Assembly: GCF_000744415.1 (NCBI RefSeq)
Contig: NZ_JQLW01000012.1
Coordinates: forward strand, 1-64,000
Source of the DNA: Ghiorsea bivora
GTDB lineage: Bacteria; Pseudomonadota; Zetaproteobacteria; Mariprofundales; Mariprofundaceae
Length of the DNA stretch: 64,000 nucleotides
Direction of reading: 5' to 3'
The notes beneath the pieces are model-generated. The model was not told the DNA's origin and made no database searches. It worked only from the letters and a program-made list of their open reading frames with translations. This document shows, in pieces, positions 63,310 to 64,000 of the stretch. Numbering within the stretch: the stretch's first letter is position 1; each line of letters starts with the position of its first letter. A program made the translations under genes and the position numbers.

Positions 63310-63780
63310 GTGGTTGAACTGAACGTTAAAGAATCTAAGTTTAAACTTCATTTGAGTGGCTGCAAAGAAGGTTTGCAGGCATTACAAGGTTTGGCTGAGC
63401 AAGCTTGCGAAGGGGTTTGTTTAAGTGATATTCAAATCAACCGGATTGCTTTAGCATTGGATGAGTTGTTTGCCAATATTCATGCACATGGTTATGTTAA
63501 TAAGGGTGGTGATATTGAGTGTTCAGCTCGGTGGACTGGGGTGAAAGGTTCTCCGTGTCAGCTGGAAATTAAGTTGCGAGATTTTGCACCAACCATTGAC
63601 GATGTTACAACGTGTAAAGGTGTTTGCCCAGAAACTTTAAAAGAAAACCCTGTAGCTGGTGGTTTAGGTATGCATTTGATTTATGCTATCACGGAAACGT
63701 TTGAGCATATCCCGCTCGAAGATGGCAACCTGTGGCGTTTGGTTTTTAATATTTCAGAAACAAAGGATAAAGAAGTATGA
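63310..63780 (+). CDS. RsbW-like serine kinase / anti-sigma factor
   Basis: The protein of about 156 residues has the HATPase_c_2 fold: IALALDELFANIHAHGYVNK (N-box), LEIKLRDFAPTIDD (G1-like) and VAGGLGMHLIYAIT (G2). RsbW-type kinases phosphorylate STAS antagonists and hold sigma factors or other targets. The GTG at 63310 is only partly outside its own GAGGAG (63305-63310), so the true start may be the CTG at 63319, which has better spacing. It overlaps the STAS gene by 4 bp. Confidence 0.88.
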   Translation: MVELNVKESKFKLHLSGCKEGLQALQGLAEQACEGVCLSDIQINRIALALDELFANIHAHGYVNKGGDIECSARWTGVKGSPCQLEIKLRDFAPTIDDVTTCKGVCPETLKENPVAGGLGMHLIYAITETFEHIPLEDGNLWRLVFNISETKDKEV

Positions 63781-64000
63781 GTCTTCATATTGAAACAGAA
63801 CATGTGGAAAAAGAAGCAACAGTTAGCGTCAAAGGTGATGTGACCATTCAAACATCACCAGAATTACGCAATGCATTGCAGCCTTTGTTTGCCAGTAACC
63901 TCGAAGTTGTTCGTGTGATTCTCAACGATGTAAAATTTATGGATTCATCAGGTATTGCTACATTGGTGGAAGGTTTACAATGGAGCAAAACATCAGGGGG
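63777..64000 (+). CDS. STAS-domain anti-sigma factor antagonist (cut by window end)
   Basis: The first 74 residues are present: MSLHIETEHVEKEATVSVKG, DVTIQTSPELRNALQPLF and LNDVKFMDSSGIATLVEGLQ. D-S-S-G contains the serine normally phosphorylated by RsbW-type kinases. It overlaps the kinase gene by 4 bp, the standard partner-switching pair. A longer protein or a MlaE-type permease partner beyond the window is possible. Confidence 0.88.
   Translation, partial: MSLHIETEHVEKEATVSVKGDVTIQTSPELRNALQPLFASNLEVVRVILNDVKFMDSSGIATLVEGLQWSKTSG

Noticed and set aside
1-64000. CRISPR array, rRNA operon, prophage or integrated conjugative element
   Set aside because: No regularly spaced direct repeats, no rRNA sequence and no phage structural or integrase genes are visible; the content is mostly core metabolism.

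Overview
The window reads as a chromosomal segment of a Gram-negative, respiring proteobacterium. It carries lpxC, lolB, the ubiquinone genes ubiE/ubiJ/ubiB, heme genes, several c-type cytochromes and outer-membrane barrel proteins. Base composition leans to A+T by eye. The synteny (lolB-ispE-tRNA-Gln-prs-lpxC, ubiE-ubiJ-ubiB, rplM-rpsI-argC, ychF-pth-rplY), the bacteriohemerythrin and the small cytochromes fit a free-living microaerophile. A Zetaproteobacterium (Mariprofundus/Ghiorsea type) is my best guess, but this is inference and no rRNA gene is present to confirm it.

Layout. 1-1231: insertion-sequence debris (an IS4-type transposase start and an IS30 tail) and a VapBC toxin-antitoxin pair. 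1493-7908: a three-part metalloprotease/propeller/barrel protein, an A-type Fe-S carrier, ispH, a BCP peroxiredoxin, coaBC and a small outer-membrane protein. 7905-13603: a LysR regulator divergent from a redox/electrophile-defence run (cytochrome b561, two pirins, CDGSH protein, YceI, glutathionyl-hydroquinone reductase, nitroreductase). 13691-13872: a miniature transposable element. 13946-24024: a deaminase, purH, a cyclic-nucleotide-domain protein, dsbC-like, hemJ, a di-heme peroxidase, a hybrid sensor kinase and a SulP transporter. 24031-26454: a RquA-like gene, queA and rpiA. 26582-31447: rplM-rpsI, a structured repeat, argC, a coiled-coil membrane protein, a bactofilin, a gamma-carbonic anhydrase and a Ppx/GppA protein. 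31566-35804: glnA and glnE. 36423-37046: an outer-membrane protein gene with a poly-C tract inside its promoter and an out-of-frame start. 37166-40053: ychF, pth, rplY and a hemerythrin. 40183-44568: cca, two cytochromes c, hemN and a JAMM peptidase. 44586-52936: a TPR lipoprotein, lolB, ispE, tRNA-Gln, prs, lpxC, ubiE, ubiJ and ubiB. 52942-60187: on the minus strand, a secreted metalloprotease, a DUF1538 transporter-like protein, two PII-like proteins, a SpoIIE phosphatase and fumC. 60215-64000: an MnmM-like methyltransferase, a cNMP-domain protein, an MnmC-oxidase-like flavoprotein, a parvulin, a YcgN protein, and an RsbW-like kinase with a STAS protein cut by the window end.

The most noteworthy signals are these. 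The outer-membrane protein at 36423-36964 has a C8 tract between recognisable -35 and -10 boxes, the architecture of a phase-variable promoter, and a 6-A run that leaves its ATG out of frame. A RquA-like protein suggests rhodoquinone synthesis. A tightly overlapping DUF1538-PII-PII-SpoIIE-fumC operon has no known function. A possible split MnmC pathway (oxidase plus MnmM) lies in one cluster, and the ispE stop codon lies inside a tRNA gene.
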